A stretch of 64,000 nt of DNA from the NCBI GenBank assembly GCA_033439295.1, contig JAVTLE010000001.1, positions 1,798,001 to 1,862,000 of the forward strand, read 5' to 3'. Below are positions 25,775-37,291 of this stretch, in pieces. This DNA comes from Deuterostichococcus epilithicus (taxonomy: Eukaryota > Chlorophyta > Trebouxiophyceae > Prasiolales > Stichococcaceae). The notes below the pieces were generated by a model. The model saw nothing but the letters and a program-made list of their open reading frames with translations. It made no database searches and was not told the origin of the DNA. The translations under genes were made by a program, and so were the position numbers. Numbering within the stretch: position 1 is the first letter of the stretch; every line of letters begins with the position of its first letter.

Positions 25775-27213
25775 CAAGTTGACCCACTCGCCAAATTTCA
25801 GCAGAAGAGGTTCAAAGCTGCATATATTCTGCGGTCCCGAGGTAGAACGATCCTTGTGCCCATGCATGTCCCCTTTGTCTCCCACAGCGGCGGTTGCGAC
25901 GGACAGTGTGTCTTCATGGGCGACCAGCAAGACAGTGTTGCCTTGCCGCTGCGCCTCCACCCTGCCACACAAGATCGGGAATTCTGTAAGTGACCGAGAG
26001 GCAGCCGAATGCTTCAGCAGGATGCCTGGCACTGCAAAATCAGGCGGCACTGGAGCCTGATGTGCCGCTTACCCTGCGAGAAAGTCGAGCACCCCTTCTG
26101 CGACTTCCTCAACGGTCTCCCTGGCGCCTGCACGCAGCCCAAGATATCAGCATTACAGTGTGCGCTGAGCGGTAAACCCACATGTGACATTCCTCCAGCA
26201 GCAGAACCCACCGTCTGCCTTGGGTTTGCTCGCTGTGCTGACTACGTCTTGCTCCCAGACACTGCAGAGAGACGAGCGGCGCACAGTGTCACAGGTAGGT
26301 GACAACATCGTCAAACCGCGTCAAGCAAGTTGCCGTGGCAGTCCCGCCACCCACCCTAATAGTTGGCGTCGCTCTGCAACTCAAGAGCGCCGAAATCTCG
26401 TTCTATCTCGGTGCGCTGGAGCAGGCTGCGGCTCGCTCGCTCCGAGCTCCCCAGCTTCCTGTCAATGTGGAAGTGGCTTCTCAATTGAGAGGGGAGGAGA
26501 GCATCGTCACATGCGAAGAACATCTGGGGCAGGGAATCCTCAGGTGCGTATGCAGGTGGTACGAATGTAGCAGCCGCCGCACCAGCTGTGCCGTCTGCAT
26601 GGTGCGTGTGAACGGCGACGCGGAGATAGCCAAGCGGCTGTAGTCAAAGTCGGGCCCGATGCTTAGCTCGGACCGCAGCAGCTGCCTGCGGCAATCAGCC
26701 AGGGAGTAAGGAGCAGGGAGTCTGCCCAGATGAGCAGAGTGGTATCAAGGTTTGGCGGTGGAGCACACAAAAGTGCCCATCCGGAGCTGGAGGCACTCGC
26801 CCTGCGGCTCGAGCCTGGTCCTCGCCGTCAGCGATAGTCCCCACTTCTCGAGCACGCCATTTTCCAGCCGGCTCACGATCATGCCGGCCTCGTTTGCCTT
26901 GCTCCGCCCATGCCATGAGCCTGCGCGTGCGTACACCACATCTCATGGATATCTGTACTCCTGGCGTCCTGTTAGTCCTTCTTCGACTTGGCGAAATGCG
27001 CGCAACAGCCGCACAGCTGCAGCCAAAGGTGCTGCGGCTGCCCGTCGCACATAGTATGACCATGCGGCGCCTGCCCACCAGCCGTAGTACGGCGGCAGCA
27101 CTCAGCATGCACACGACCTCTTCCCGATGACTCACGCCAGTATGTGTTGTGCAGCTCCATGCGCCTTGGCTGCTGCCTGTGCTGTCCTTCGAGGCTCGGA
27201 CGCCGCTGAGCGC
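25775..27213 (-). pseudogene. Decayed copy of a histidine phosphatase (phosphoglycerate-mutase superfamily)
   Basis: This is the degenerate partner of the gene at 35278-36752, in the same orientation. Shared exons include HGRSKANEAGMIVSRLENG (about 26905), SPFTRTMQTAQLVRRLLH (about 26610) and GNTVLLVAHEDTLSVATAAV (about 25945). Compared with the other copy, two bases are missing just at the catalytic RHG (CATGCCATGAG against CATGCCGTATGAG) and one base is missing in the stretch after KWGLS, so the RHG exon no longer reads properly. The second catalytic motif is HED instead of HGD, and the terminal KKSFYLGTAEF reading is lost by a further shift. I infer a pseudogene. Sequencing error could explain some but not all of these differences. 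Confidence 0.75.
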
Positions 27214-27331
27214 GCAGATGATTGTGCCCACTGAAAACCCTCTTGCCTGGCGGCCGGGCAGATTAGTGGCGAGCAGAAAATTGAGGCCAGTCCGCTAGTC
27301 TTGGTCGCCGCTCCTGCTTCGTTCGTTGGAT

Positions 27332-30040
27332 ATGCTCCAGCGAAGAGTGCACAAGGGTTTTGCGTTCAGAAAAGAGGGTCCTTTGACATTCTTAAAAGTA
27401 CGTCTAGGGTTTGTATTTCTGTTTCCGCGGCGTTTTCACACGGCGGGAAGGTGAGTAAACCAGGAGAAGTGGTCTGCAAGCTTCAGATGTGAACTGTTTT
27501 GTATTCGTTCTTGTGGAGAATCGTTACTCAGGTTGATACAGCATCGGCGTGGCGGACCGAAGTCCATCCGTCCCGATGTACTCCCACATGCATGGCCAGC
27601 AGCTGCTGCACCAGTCTGGCGGCTTCGTGCTGCCACCGGGTCGATTGAGGAAGGCGGGACTGTGCCCTTCAATCGTCCGGCAGCCGGGGAGACCGTGGCA
27701 TTGCATGGCAGTTTGCAGGGGAAAAGCTGATGATGATAGGCAGCCTGAAGCCAAGGGAGATCCCATCGTCAAACCAGGTGGGACTGGAGCATTTACACGA
27801 TGAGAAGCCGTTGTTGCTTCTTGACCCCAGTCGTGTGGTTACATATGGTCGCCTGCTAGTCACGTCTGTCAGACTAGCCTCCAGCACCATTGTTGCGCCC
27901 GGCGCACAATGGCCGGGCCGGCGGCCAATGCGTTGATCTGAGTCTATGCATTGCTATTGGTCCGGGCGGCATTCACCCTGCAGGACGGAGTCGTGGACAT
28001 TCTGGAAACAAGTCTTTTCAGGCTGCAATGCCAATTTCATGCTTGCAAGGAGACAGCCGCTGCAGTGACGTCGGCGTACTGCCTTGAGGTACATATGACG
28101 AGCATGTCGTTGTCCACGGAGTAGGAGTAACCTGCAAACCAGTGCTCTTGTGATGTCGGGGGCACACTCTCGTGGCGACACTAGGCACTGCTCCGACTCT
28201 CCTGCTCCTGCATGCTGCCGCAGGAGGTCATTGCTGGAAAAGTTTGGAACAAGGGAGACTTCTTCTTCACGGAAACAAAACAGCCGCTGCTGAACGGCGA
28301 CAACGCCGCTGATGCAGCAATGGTGCTCAAGGTATTTGTTAGTTTCAAGTGATGATTTCATTGGACTTGCAACGGTAGGACAGAGACTGATGGGCGCCTT
28401 CAGTGACTGTGGTCATGCACTATTGACAGCACAGCTTGGGCTGACCTTGAAGCCTGGGGAGCGGTGGCAGCAGCACACTGTGGGCAGTGGTTGTTGCAGC
28501 GGAGTTTGCATCTGCTGCAGGCTACGGACGTGCCTCAGGTTGTGGCATATGGCGCCAGCGTGACTGAAACGCTGGGTTGGACGAAGGCGTTGCTTCAGCG
28601 GGCGGTCATGATGGGACGGCTTGTCAACGTGCTGCGGGACCAGCCGTTGCTGGAGGTACATGTCATTCATGATCACCCTGATGCCTACCATCCGCTGCGA
28701 TGCGCCCAGCAATGCAATAGAGTGCCGAGCGGATGCCATCTTTGCCAGCGGCATGTGCGCCGTGCCCGTGAGCCCCATTAAGGAGTAGTCAAACCATGTC
28801 GCAATTGCTGCTGGAAACTGGGAACTTACGCCAACCATGGTCGGCTGCGGATTGACGTGATCTCCATGCTTGGCAGGATGACGCCGACCGTCTGCGCATC
28901 GTCGAGCGCAAGGTCTCCGCGATGCACAAAGCCATGGCTAAATTATGGCTGGAGGTGCGGGCGGCGCAGCTGCGTGCGGTCGAGCAGATTCAGGCAGCTG
29001 CCGTCGCGACGAAGGCAAGTGTCAACATGCATCTCAGGACAGCTTCATCAAGCATCATTCTTGCACCAGGTTGACCCCAGCTGGAACGTCAAGCAGCTCT
29101 GCTGGCATTCCTGGCGTTGCCTAGATCAACTCCAAGTTTGCCCGTCCTCAAAGCATGCAGTGGGGACAGCTCCCACCGCAATGAGGAAGGCTCTGTGAAC
29201 CGCCACTGATCGCCGAGGCCAGCGCGTGCACGGCAGGCCCTGCGAGGGCGTTGCTTTCCGCCAAATTCCGGCCACCGCAAAATGCAGCTGTCGAAAGGCA
29301 TTGCCACAGTAGAAGCAAACCGCCTACATTGAAGCTTGGCTGCATTTGGCTGACACAGGTGGCATTTGATGAACTGCTGGAGGTGGCGCTTCACGAACAT
29401 CTGCGGCGCACTTCCCGCAGCTGGTGGGCGGGCGCCCTGGCAGCAGCCGCGATAACGACTTTGCTCAGCTACAGCACTCACTTCGCATCCGCGGCCGCTT
29501 CTTCGTCTGGCGCCCTCGCCATGGACGTGCCAAGCTTCCTCGCGTCGCTGGGCCTGTTCTCCGGTGCGGGGCTGAACCAACTGCAACCTGGCCACCCGCC
29601 CACCTGTGAGGTTGCAGTTGCCTTTCGATATCTGGTCACTGCGACAGCATCCTCGCCCGGAAGCAAGCAGAGAAAAGCTATTGGGGCCGGCTACACGTTC
29701 CGGCCAGGCCATCACAACGGCAATGTCAGCGTGCATGCGTTTTCGGTACACCCACCTGCTGCGTGCGGCGCCCTCCTATTCAAGGTTTGTCTAAGAGCAA
29801 TGCGCAGTGCGCATGCCGCACGCACATGCCCCAATCCGTTGCTCCGACTTCGTATACATGAGTGTGTGTTGTTTGGCCGCAACCGCTGCAGGGCTACCTG
29901 CATTGTTGGAAAGCCTCCGGGATGATGCGGCTGCTGTGGAGAAATGGAGCACGCTTCTGAAGAAGAAGAAAACCATTGGTGCTGATCCTGAGCATCTTGT
30001 GCTCATCTACAAGGCGGTCACCGGGTTGGACCCGCCATAA
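27332..30040 (+). CDS. Conserved-looking multi-exon protein of unknown function with a C-terminal membrane segment
   Basis: Six exons have clean splice borders and coding-like sequence. 27984-28088 starts DGVVDILETSLFRLQCQF. 28224-28331 contains GKVWNKGDFFFTETKQPLLN. 28521-28655 contains DVPQVVAYGASVTETLGWTK. 28877-29014 is an amphipathic helix with VERKVSAMHKAMAKLWLEVR, likely coiled coil. 29360 to about 29587 contains a probable membrane segment, WWAGALAAAAITTLLSY. 29892-30040 ends YKAVTGLDPP and TAA. The fourth exon is followed by GCAAGT, a probable GC-AG intron. The start at 27332 is only one of several possibilities, and exons between 27480 and 27980 are uncertain. I do not recognise the family. 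The architecture (helical region, coiled coil, one membrane helix, charged tail) suggests an organelle-membrane protein. Confidence 0.55.
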
Positions 30041-31003
30041 GGTGAGGCTATACAATTTGTCTATCACGTCAGGCATCTCAGCTTCGGCCGTGGAAACACA
30101 ACTGCAGCTCGCTCTGTCTCACCCAACTCACCTGATCTCACCTAATCCCCGCTGAGCCCCCCAATGGTTGTGCAGCATTAAGGGTGAGGCGCGGCCACTG
30201 TTTTCACGGAGGCGGCGGCCGTGCCGGCCAGCCTGGAAGCAGCGGCGTGGCCTCGAGCTGCCGCCCTAGCCCCAGGGGCCTGCAGTGGGGCCGCCGCCCG
30301 GAGTTGCTGCAGCATCTGGTCGTGCTGTCACTTACAGCTGCTCTGACGCGGGGCGCCTCGAATGGAGGAAGGCGTGAATGAAGCTACGAAATGCGTGCTT
30401 GCAAGCGCACCAGCGAGACGGATGGCAGTACAGCGTCCTGGCATGCTGGTCCAGTGTGGCTGCCAGAGGCAGGCTGGCAGCTGAAACTTATCGATGAGAT
30501 ATCATGTGCTAAGTGCTTTGGCGTCTGTGAGGCTCACACATTATTGGGGGCGCTTACAGCGTGAACCACTCGAAGAGGACAGATGGTCCACTTTCCAATT
30601 CTAATTTTACGTGGATCACCCTACCACTGCAGCTCCCAGGTTTTCACTGAGGTAGGCTGTTAGGACTTGTAACTTGCAAGTCAAGCGGCCAAAGTCTCCT
30701 TGACAAACTCCTATAGTTTGTGCAAGTACCCTCGGCACAGAGCTAAGGGCTCAAAACTTTTGGGCTCATCAATCTGTCCGCTGCATACCTAAGTGCGAGC
30801 AATCGGGACCCTAATTGGATGCTCGTGGCCGGACCGCTGCGGCCCGCTCCGACTGGCCTCCAAGAGGCGGCGGTGACTCTGTCTCCTATAAGTCCGCCGC
30901 TAGGAGGCGGACATAAACTCTGCCTTTGAGTGCGTCCACTGTACAGGCTGATGCAGCGGTGGGACTGCCTCGCGATACTGGGTAGCCTGGGCCAGCGGTC
31001 TTC
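30041..31003. other. Intergenic region
   Basis: Two transcription units converge here, so 3' UTRs are expected at both ends. A GC-rich segment at 30184-30380 has an open plus frame but no recognisable motif. A 7-bp stem hairpin lies at 30892-30911. No gene is supported. Confidence 0.45.
30892..30911. repeat. Short hairpin, 7-bp stem
   Basis: GTCCGCC and GGCGGAC flank a 6-nt loop, just downstream of another GAGGCGG run. Its role is unknown. Confidence 0.4.
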
Positions 31004-31672
31004 CTAGGCCATGAGCCGGTGGATGTTCAAAGCGAGGAGTATTGCCCACAGGCAGAGCGTGACGGGAACAAACCACTTGCGTCCGACCAGATCATACTTG
31101 TCCTGCAGCACATCATCAGCCTTCTTATACTCTAGTATTCGCAGCCCAGGAAGGCCTGATCCTGCAGCGCACTCATCATCAGCCTTCTTATTCTCCAGTA
31201 TTTGCAGCCCAGGAAGGAATGCAACCAAGCAGCCTGTGAGGAATTGCCTTGCTACTGCAGCGCACCCATGACGTCCTGAGCTTCGACCAAGAGTGCTGCA
31301 GCTGGGCGCCCAGAGATGTTCTGCGGCCTTCCGGTTGCCTGGGCCTGAGGATTGATCAGGCCACACATGCCAGACATCATACCAGCTTCTCCCAGTCAGT
31401 CGTCTTCTTACACGGCAACGATGGTGCAGTAGGCGTTGCAGCAGGCGTGTGGACAGAGCTCCTGAGCTGCGCACCTGCGACGGTGCCGCTCATCAGGTCC
31501 CGCAGACACAGCCACCATGCGGTGCTCGTGCAGGGAGCTGCGCAGTCTTTTTAAGGAAAGGCTTCCTCTCAGCTGGCGTGGCTTGACACAGGCCGGGCAG
31601 CAGACAACCGCAGGGCCTATCCTGCGAAATGGTGTGAAGACCTGGTGACAAAGTGTTCGCGTCGCAATCATC
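31004..31672 (-). CDS. Small membrane protein, probably organelle-targeted, unknown family
   Basis: The 3' part is convincing. The frame ending at TAG 31004-31006 reads DVLQDKYDLVGRKWFVPVTL then CLWAILLALNIHRLMA, which is one C-terminal hydrophobic segment. Upstream, a 63-bp in-frame tandem duplication gives LPGLQILENKKADDECAAGS followed by LPGLRILEYKKADDVLQDKY. The proposed first exon starts at the ATG at 31672 and is rich in Arg, Ser and Ala (for example RGSLSLKRLRSSLHEHRMVA), like a transit peptide. It ends at an AG-GTGCGC donor near 31485. Exon structure between is unresolved. I do not recognise the family, so no function is assigned. Confidence 0.5.
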
Positions 31673-32491
31673 CTGATGATTTGTGCAGAAGCATGGGAAT
31701 TTGCAACAACATCGCTGCTCTGAGCCCGCCGCAGAACCGCTGCTCTACAAAGTATTGAAGTGTGGTTCACGTGCTGCTCAGGGCTTGTTTTCGGAGCTGC
31801 ACGAGGAGAGCTGTGCCTTGTTCCTGTTTAGCCGCTCAGACTGACCAGAACCATTAGGGAGGTCGAGAGAGAGTTTTACACCTTTCCAGGCTCACTCAGG
31901 CTGATGAGGTGGAGCCAGAAAATAAACCTGATGAGTGTTTCGTCCAAACATGTTGCAACAGTTTCCCACTAGATCATCACAAGACATGTTATAATGAGAG
32001 AAGACCATACAACAGCCACCAAAACTGATATTGTCGAGTGCAATCCGCCCCTTGCGCCGCACGTCCTTCATCACTATATTTGCATCGCCACCAAAGTTCT
32101 CCACAGCATCACCATCCTCAATGCCGGCGCTGACGCGGTCAGCCTCCTCGTCCTCGATGCCGGTTGCTGACGCAGCCAGCCGCTGCTGCCATGGCCATAC
32201 TGCACGCGGCGCAATCAACCACACGGCTGCAAACCAATTCGATGATCAGCCTCGCAGTTGTCTCTGAGGATGGGATGAATCTGGTGAAACTCAAGTCTCT
32301 TCATGCGGTCGGGGCTTTTGGCACAAGGCCACAAGCTGCACCAAGACCACCCTGCTCTTTCCGTCTGAGGCGCAGTTGCGCATCACTGGCAATCAAAGCA
32401 AACTGTGCTGGAGCGAACTCAATGTAGGGCGTACCTCAATAGCGCAGCCTCACAACGGCAGCTTGAACTGTGCTGTCTGAGTCAGAGGTTG
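31673..32491. other. Region with no firmly supported gene
   Basis: A minus-strand open segment (about 32165-32035) encodes an acidic, repeat-like peptide (GIEDEEADRVSAGIEDGDAV then ENFGGDANIVMKDVRRKGRI). It could be an exon of an unrecognised minus-strand gene. Nothing else conserved was seen. Confidence 0.35.
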
Positions 32492-35089
32492 ATGGGAGCA
32501 GGCGGCAGTCAATACGGCGGGGAGTTGGCTGCGGAACAACACGTACTGGCCTGGGAGAACGCCTCGCCCAAGCGCCGACAGGTGCGCATGTTTGTTGTGT
32601 ACGCGAAACCGTGTGCAGCTGCTGCGCAGGCTGGCACACACTCGGCGCCGATGTCAAACTGCACGTTGTGTTGCACTGATCCTGCCACTCCTTCTGGAGT
32701 GCTGCTGCTGTGCACATGCATGGTCAGGCTGACCCTGCGCCTGCTGCCCACATGCCCGCACGTGGTGATTGGGTCCCTGCATGATTGGGTCCCTGCCGTC
32801 CTGACATAGACAAAATGCCGCACGTCACCTGTGTCGCTACCTGGACTAAAGCCTCCGTGTCAGGAACCGAATGCCCCGCGGTACAGGTGCGACTGCGGCC
32901 GCGCCGCTGCGCCGCTGGGAGTCTCCACCAGCAGCCCCCGCCGTCAGACACAGCTACCAGCCGCGGCGCCGCGCGCTGCCATGTCCATGCCAGATAGCTT
33001 GCCGCACAGCCGCAGTGGCTCTGGCGGCGGCGGCGGCGGCGGCGGCGGAGCTGCAGCAGTGTGCATACAGCAGGACGGCACTGCCTACCTGACGGCCGCG
33101 GCAACCGACGAGTGCTACAGTCCGTGCTCGTGCGCCGGCGTCAGGCGGTTCCGCGGNGGCGGCGACCGGCAGGCGGGACGGGCGGCTCGCCGCTGCAGAA
33201 GCTGTTCGAGTCGCCAGCCCGCGGCGGCTGGCGCTGCCGCAGCAGCAGNCGCCGTCGCCGTGGCAGCCGCTGGCGCCGCTGGCCCGGGTGCACAGCCGCA
33301 GCGGCGCCAGCGGCACCCGCAGCAAAGCAGTCGTGCCGTGCCAGCCGGGAGGCCTCTAGTCCCGAGAGGGGGTACCTGCGTCGCGGCATCAACTTGCGTG
33401 CGGTAGTAGAACCTCTGGAGGAGCCGCTCGCGCAAGCCTCACCGGATAAAAGTTTACGCAGCCTTGACCCCATGACGGCAGGGGTCGACAGTGGGTCTGA
33501 CATGCAGCCCCCGCCCTACGACCCGCCACCATTGCCTGCCGCCGCCCTGGCCGGTAGAGCGGCAGATGCCGCCTCCTCCGTCACGCCCTCGGCGGGGCGG
33601 CCTTGCCATGGCGTCAACAGACACCGTGTTGCTCGCACGGCAGGCTGCGGCGCTGGGCATTCACCTTGCAGGGACTCCACCGGGAATGCCGCCCAGATTT
33701 CTGCCGGGAGCCAGCCGCACTGGCGGCGGTGCCGGCGCCGGGCCCATCGGACGCTGCCGCAAACTGGAGGACGAGATGCTGTGGCGCCCGCAGCAGCCGT
33801 CGCAGCGGCCGCAGCCACTGCTGCAACCTGATCAGCTGTCCGCCCCGCAGCAGGCCGTCAGCAGGGGCTGTGGCTCGGCACCTCGGCAAGGTCAGCACAG
33901 CGATGGCGCCGGAACTGGCAGGCAGTCGGCTGCAGTGCATCTGACATCCCGAAATGCGCGCAGCGCTGGGACCGGCAACACCGGCAGCCGTCCGCCGCTG
34001 ACGCCACGTTCGGCGGCGGCTGCCGGGGAAGGGGGGGAGGGGGGAGGACCCTCGGTCATGGCGCTGCCATCGTTCAGCTGCGCCTGCTTAATGGCTGCAC
34101 ATGGAGCCAGCGGCGACGGCGGCGGCGGGCTGCCCTCGCCGGAAGATGTGTGCTGCGGCGTCAGCGGCTGGGGGGACTTGGACCCGCAGCAACGGCAGCA
34201 GCTTGGGGGCCGGGGTGGCATGGCGGCGCCGCCGCCGCGGCAGCAGCAGCCGGCCAGGCAGCCGGCGCCGGCAGCCAAGGTGAGCTTCGAACCTCACTAT
34301 GGCGCGGCGGTGGCGGCGTTGGAGGGCAAGAGGCAAACATGCAGGCCCGTGGCGGGGGCAGGCGGCTGGCGGTTGGCGCGGCGGCGCCAGCCTACTTCTT
34401 TCGCCCAACAACACAGGAGGTGGGACCCGCAAGCCTGCTGCATCCGCCGGCGTTCGACTTCAGGCTCGTGGGCAGCCTCTGCCTTGGTGCTTTTAGCCTG
34501 AGGCGAGCTCTGCGAGCCTGTGTCAACGTGCGCGAACTAAGCCACACGAACTCGGCAGCTGAAGCGCAAGGCACTGCGGATGCGCAGATGATGTTCAACC
34601 CTTTCCTCACGTCTGTTATGAGGCCAGCGTCATGTTCAGGTGGGCGCTTGTCCGTTGTATGGCTGACAGACGCATGGATGGCATGGCTGGCGACAGCGGC
34701 CTCACACTGCCGCACCAGTGATGACACGCAGCAATGGCGCAGCGCTGCCGCTGCCGCCATTGCCGCCGGCGGTGCTGTGCTGCCGCCGCCGTCACCGCTG
34801 CTCAGCCAAAGATACGAGTCTGCCGAGGATATGCAGCGTCTGATGGCAGCTGCGCCGGCTTCCCAGGTGGCTGTCAGGGCCACGGCACCAGCCCGCTGAC
34901 CAACACGGCGCCGAGAGGCAAAGAGCTCATCCGCAACCACACGCTGCGGTCGGCCATCATGTACACTGCAGCGCGGCCGCTGATGTGATGAGGAGGGCGG
35001 GCCTGGGATTGATAAGAGACCTGAAGTACGGTACTTTATCCGAAGAGGGCTCCCAGTCTGAGCTGTTCGTGCCCTATACCAACTGGTAG
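32492..35089 (+). CDS. Low-complexity Gly/Ala/Pro/Gln-rich protein, unknown; model tentative
   Basis: A first exon at 32492-32581 reads MGAGGSQYGGELAAEQHVLA then WENASPKRRQ before a GTGCGC donor. A GGC-repeat region with two N bases (33157, 33249) obscures the frame. A long open plus segment (33491 to about 34276) is Pro/Gln/Ala-rich and ends QQQPARQPAPAAK at a GTGAGC donor. A later segment (to about 34868) reads SAAAAAIAAGGAVLPPPSPL then LSQRYESAEDMQRLMAAAPA. The 3' end is ambiguous. One frame stops near 34988 after AIMYTAARPLM, and another at 35087-35089 after SEEGSQSELFVPYTNW. The protein would be largely disordered. No domain was recognised. Confidence 0.4.
33023..33048. repeat. GGC trinucleotide microsatellite
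   Basis: About eight to nine GGC units occur in a row, which would encode polyglycine if translated in the plus frame used here. Confidence 0.8.
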
Positions 35090-35277
35090 CGGGTGTATTA
35101 TCGTGTGCATTGAGAACAACAATACCCTCCAGGTACGACTGGTGCGCGAAGCTGCATTGTATGCTGCGGAACTATGACAACAACTGCTAGCCCTTGCAGC
35201 TGACAGCACGCAATCAGCCACTCCATCAATGCACTACCTATAAAGTTGATCGAATCGCCAGATTTCAGCAGTAGAGC

Positions 35278-36752
35278 TCAAAGCTGCATGAATTCCGCGG
35301 TCCCGAGGTAGAATGACTTCTTGTGCCCACGCATGTCCCCTTTGTCTCGCACAGCAGCGGTCGTGATGGACAGCGTGTCTCCATGGGCGACCAGCAACAC
35401 GGTGTCGCCTTGCCGCTCCGCCTCCACCCTGCCACGGGGAAAACGAGAGTTCCTGAGTGAGAGAGGTAGCCAGCTGCGTCAGCAGGACGGCTGCACTGCA
35501 AACCAGGATGTGTTGGGCGCCACTGCAGCCTAATCTGCTGCTCACCCTGCGACAAAGTCGAGCACCCTTCGTGCGACCTCCTCAACGGTCTCCCCGGCGC
35601 CTGCATGCACCCCGAGCTATCAGCATCACAGTGTATGCTGAGCGGTAAACCCACATATGACATTCCTCAAGCAGCAGAACCCACCGTCTGCCGTGGGTTT
35701 GCTCGCAGTACTGACTGCATCTTGCTCCCAGACACTGCAGAGAGACGAGCGGCGCACAGTGTCACAGGTGGGTGACGACATCGTCATGCCGCGTCAAGCA
35801 AGTTGCCGTGCCACTCCCGCAACCCACCCTTGGTAATTGGCGTCGCTCTGCAACTCAAGAGCGCCGAAATCTCGTTCTCGGAGCGCTGGAGCAGGCTGCG
35901 GCTCGCTCGCCCCAAGCTCCCCAGCTACCTGTCGGTGTGAAGTCGGCTTCTCAATAGAGGAGGGGAGGAGAGCGTCGTCAAATGCTACAAATTCCTGGGC
36001 AGAAGAATTCTCAGGTACGTCTGCAGGTGCTGTAAATGTAGCAGCCGCCGCACCAGCTGTGCCGTCTGCATGGTGCGTGTGAACGGCGACGAGTAGATAG
36101 TCAAGCGGCCGTGGTCAAAGTCGGGCCCGATGCACAGCTCGGACCGCAGCAGCTGCCTGCGGCAATCAGCCAGGGAGTCAGGAGCGGGGAGTCTGCCCAG
36201 GCGAGCAGAGTGCCATCAAGGTTTGGCGGTGGAGCACACAAAAGTGCCCATCCGGAGCTGGAGGCACTCGCCCTGCGGCTCGAGCCTGGTCCTCGCCCGT
36301 CGGCGATAGTCCCCACTTCTCGAGCACGCCATTTTCCAGCCGGCTCACGATCATGCCGGCCTCGTTTGCCTTGCTCCGCCCATGCCGTATGAGCCTGCGC
36401 GTGTGTACACCACATCCCTCAGCAAGACCTGTACACATTCCGTCCCTTTCTTGTTATGCGCGGAATGCGTAGTAGCCATAGAAGCCAAAGAAGTGCGGCC
36501 AACAGTACTGCCTGTCGCAAGGCACACACTACCATGCGGCCGCCGCCCGCCTGCCATAGCGTGGCGGCAGCACTCAGCATGCACATGAAAATCCCGGTGA
36601 ACACACCAGTATATATTGTGCAGCTCCATGCGCCTTAAGCTGCTGCCTGTGCTGGCCCTCGAGGCTCGGACGCCGCCGACTGGCCCGTGCGGACGGCGCA
36701 AGACGTGTGTGCCTGCTCCTGCGCGGCTCGCGAGGCGGACGGGTGCCTGCAT
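35278..36752 (-). CDS. Histidine phosphatase (phosphoglycerate-mutase superfamily), intact copy
   Basis: The exons give a complete fold signature. A first exon ends RRMELHNIYW (start ATG at 36752, or internal ATG at 36629). After a GCAG acceptor near 36394 comes LIRHGRSKANEAGMIVSRLE with the phosphohistidine RHG, followed by KWGLSPTGEDQARAAG. Next is QLLRSELCIGPDFDHGRLTI then YSSPFTRTMQTAQLV (about 36174-36050), with the conserved SPFxRTxQTA. VWEQDAVSTASKPTADGG (about 35725) and GETVEEVARRVLDFVA (about 35600-35552) follow. The end is RVEAERQGDTVLLVAHGDTL then SITTAAV (about 35437), with the second catalytic His, and TAEFMQL before TGA at 35278-35280. Substrate is unknown. Many plant homologues are annotated only as phosphoglycerate-mutase-like. 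It is the partner of the decayed copy at 25775-27213. Confidence 0.82.
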
Positions 36753-37291
36753 CAAATATCTGCAGAGACGGTCGCAAACAGCCCGTTTGGTGAAGTGTGT
36801 CTAGCTAGATGTGTTTGCCATCCTGATCAGCAAGTCATCATCACGTGGATGCCAGCGCATTGCAACATTTTCTCGGTCGCACAGCGCCGCTGTGACATTG
36901 GTCTTGAAACGTGTTTTCTCGCAGTCTTGTTGAGTAGATTGTTTCTGTTACTAGCTTCGTAATCGTGCAACCGCATTGACACAGTGCCGTTTTGGTGTGG
37001 GTGAGAGTTGGTGCACATTGCGATCTCGCGATCTCCTGCAGTGTACACGGGAAAACACATCACCCATGCCGAGTACCCTTGCACACACCCGCTGCGCACG
37101 ACTCTTGAAGTAGCCGTGCAGTGGCAGGTCTGAACGCCTAGCCTGCCAAGCTTGGCCATGCCATGTCCGCTCGGACAAGCAGATTGCTCTCAAAGCAATG
37201 GCACACCAGGTGGGTTTGCTGTGGTGCCATGCATGCCGTGTGCAAGGTGGACCAGCCTGCTGAAAGCGTTACGCCACTTGCGCGACACCAA
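36753..37291. promoter_or_regulatory. Divergent intergenic region
   Basis: It separates the start of the histidine phosphatase (minus) from the start of the fringe-like glycosyltransferase (plus), so both promoters should lie here. No specific motif was identified. Confidence 0.4.

Noticed and set aside
25775-27213. Functional histidine phosphatase
   Set aside because: Catalytic RHG is out of frame with its surroundings, HGD is HED and the C-terminus is shifted, whereas the 35-kb copy keeps all of these.
28083-28138. Minus-strand exon reading YSYSVDNDMLVICTSRQ
   Set aside because: It lies in an intron opposite the well-supported plus-strand gene, and no partner exons were found.
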